NCBI GenBank assembly: GCA_022729775.1
Contig: DZBA01000238.1
Location: 1-5,430 of the forward strand
Source: Anaerolinea thermophila
Lineage (GTDB): Bacteria > Chloroflexota > Anaerolineae > Anaerolineales > Villigracilaceae
Direction of reading: 5' to 3'
DNA length: 5,430 bases
The position numbers were made by a program, and so were the translations under genes. Below the pieces are notes generated by a model. That model had not been told where the DNA came from and made no database searches. It was given only the letters and a program-made list of their open reading frames with translations. Shown here piece by piece: positions 4,838 to 5,430 of the stretch; position 1 is the stretch's first letter; every line of letters begins with the position of its first letter.

Positions 4838-5430
4838 ATGTCCAAAGAAAATTCAAATTATCGCTGGTTCGTGGTGGCTGTGTTTTTCTTCTTCATGTTG
4901 TTGCACCAAACCGACAAATTGATGATCGGCTCGCTGCAAGTTCCCATCATGGAAGAATTTGGAATCAACAATACGAAATGGGGACAGATCAATTCTGTCG
5001 CGCTGCTGGTTGCAACTTTTCTATATCCGCTGTGGGGCTATTTATATGACCGCTACGCGCGCGCCAAGTTGCTTGCGCTGGCGTCGTTTATCTGGGGCGC
5101 GACCACTTGGATGAACGCCATCGTCCGCACCTTTGGCGGATTTCTTATCACGCGCGCATCCACCGGCATTGACGATTCATCTTACCCGGGTTTGTATTCC
5201 CTGATCGCGGATTATTTCGGTCCCAACCTGCGCGGAAAAATCTATGGCATTTTGCAGCTCGCGCAGCCGATTGGCTATCTGCTCGGCATGATTCTCGCGC
5301 TGATGGTCGCGCCCAACATCGGCGGGTGGCGTTCGGTGTTCTACATCACCGGCTCGCTGGGACTGGTCATTGCCGCGCTGATTTTCTTCGGCGTAAAGGA
5401 AATGCCGCGCGGACAAGCCGAACCCGAATT
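4838..5430 (+). CDS. Major facilitator superfamily transporter, 3'-truncated
   Basis: The frame is open from the ATG at 4838 to the window end, giving 197 residues with no stop; this is about the first half of a 12-helix transporter. Six hydrophobic segments can be seen, at about 10-31, 50-68, 78-96, 100-124, 136-158 and 166-186. The MFS loop 2-3 motif is present as GYLYDRYARAK (67-77), where the usual pattern is G-x-L-x-D-R-x-x-R. Residues 102-127 (RASTGIDDSSYPGLYS then LIADYF) and RGKIYG (132-137) match the helix 4-5 region of MFS families where 'GIGEA...P...LIADYFP...RG.A.G' is common; here GE is replaced by DD. A charged TDK (25-27) lies within helix 1. The protein sits in the cytoplasmic membrane. 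The substrate cannot be inferred; organic anions or sugar acids are common for similar families but this is a guess. It is separated from the nuclease gene by 68 bp of heptamer repeats. Confidence 0.9.
   Translation, partial: MSKENSNYRWFVVAVFFFFMLLHQTDKLMIGSLQVPIMEEFGINNTKWGQINSVALLVATFLYPLWGYLYDRYARAKLLALASFIWGATTWMNAIVRTFGGFLITRASTGIDDSSYPGLYSLIADYFGPNLRGKIYGILQLAQPIGYLLGMILALMVAPNIGGWRSVFYITGSLGLVIAALIFFGVKEMPRGQAEPE

Noticed and set aside
5177..5416. Reverse-strand open frame of 79 codons opposite the transporter
   Set aside because: The + strand encodes continuous MFS-like membrane segments through this region, and the reverse product has no recognisable feature.

Overview
This window holds seven protein-coding genes, all on the + strand. 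The first (class V aminotransferase-like enzyme) is cut at its 5' end and the last (MFS transporter) at its 3' end. There are no RNA genes, no insertion sequence and no CRISPR array. Base composition is moderately GC-rich in most genes and more AT-rich in the toxin-antitoxin pair and the gaps. The protein types and the repeat-filled gaps suggest a free-living environmental bacterium. An uncultured Chloroflexota (Anaerolineae-like) lineage is my best guess, but this is impression only, with no marker gene to fix it.

Layout. Positions 1-767 encode the C-terminal 254 residues of a PLP-dependent class V aminotransferase of the cysteine-desulfurase-like (VC1184-type) subfamily. The sulfur-carrying Cys of true desulfurases appears to be replaced by Tyr. 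A 100-bp gap follows, filled with two hairpins and a 16-bp tandem duplication. Next come rfbB (868-1941) and rfbA (2074-2952), the dehydratase and nucleotidyltransferase steps of dTDP-deoxysugar synthesis, separated by a 132-bp gap with nested inverted repeats. A compact type II toxin-antitoxin pair (3021-3537, genes overlapping by 8 nt) has its own promoter-like TATAAT and a palindrome over it. It is followed 17 nt later by an SbcD/Mre11-like exonuclease gene (3555-4769). A 68-bp gap built from two kinds of 7-bp periodic repeat leads to the MFS transporter (4838 to the window end).

How the genes fit together. RfbA makes dTDP-glucose from glucose-1-phosphate and dTTP, and RfbB converts it to dTDP-4-keto-6-deoxyglucose. 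The rhamnose-completing genes rfbC and rfbD are not in view, so the final sugar is open. The toxin-antitoxin pair and the nuclease are close enough to share a transcript, but no functional link is evident. The SbcC partner of SbcD is not next to it downstream.

I do not see a clear undescribed system. The most unusual content is between genes: three of the gaps each carry a different kind of small repeat, and the fourth carries the putative toxin-antitoxin operator.
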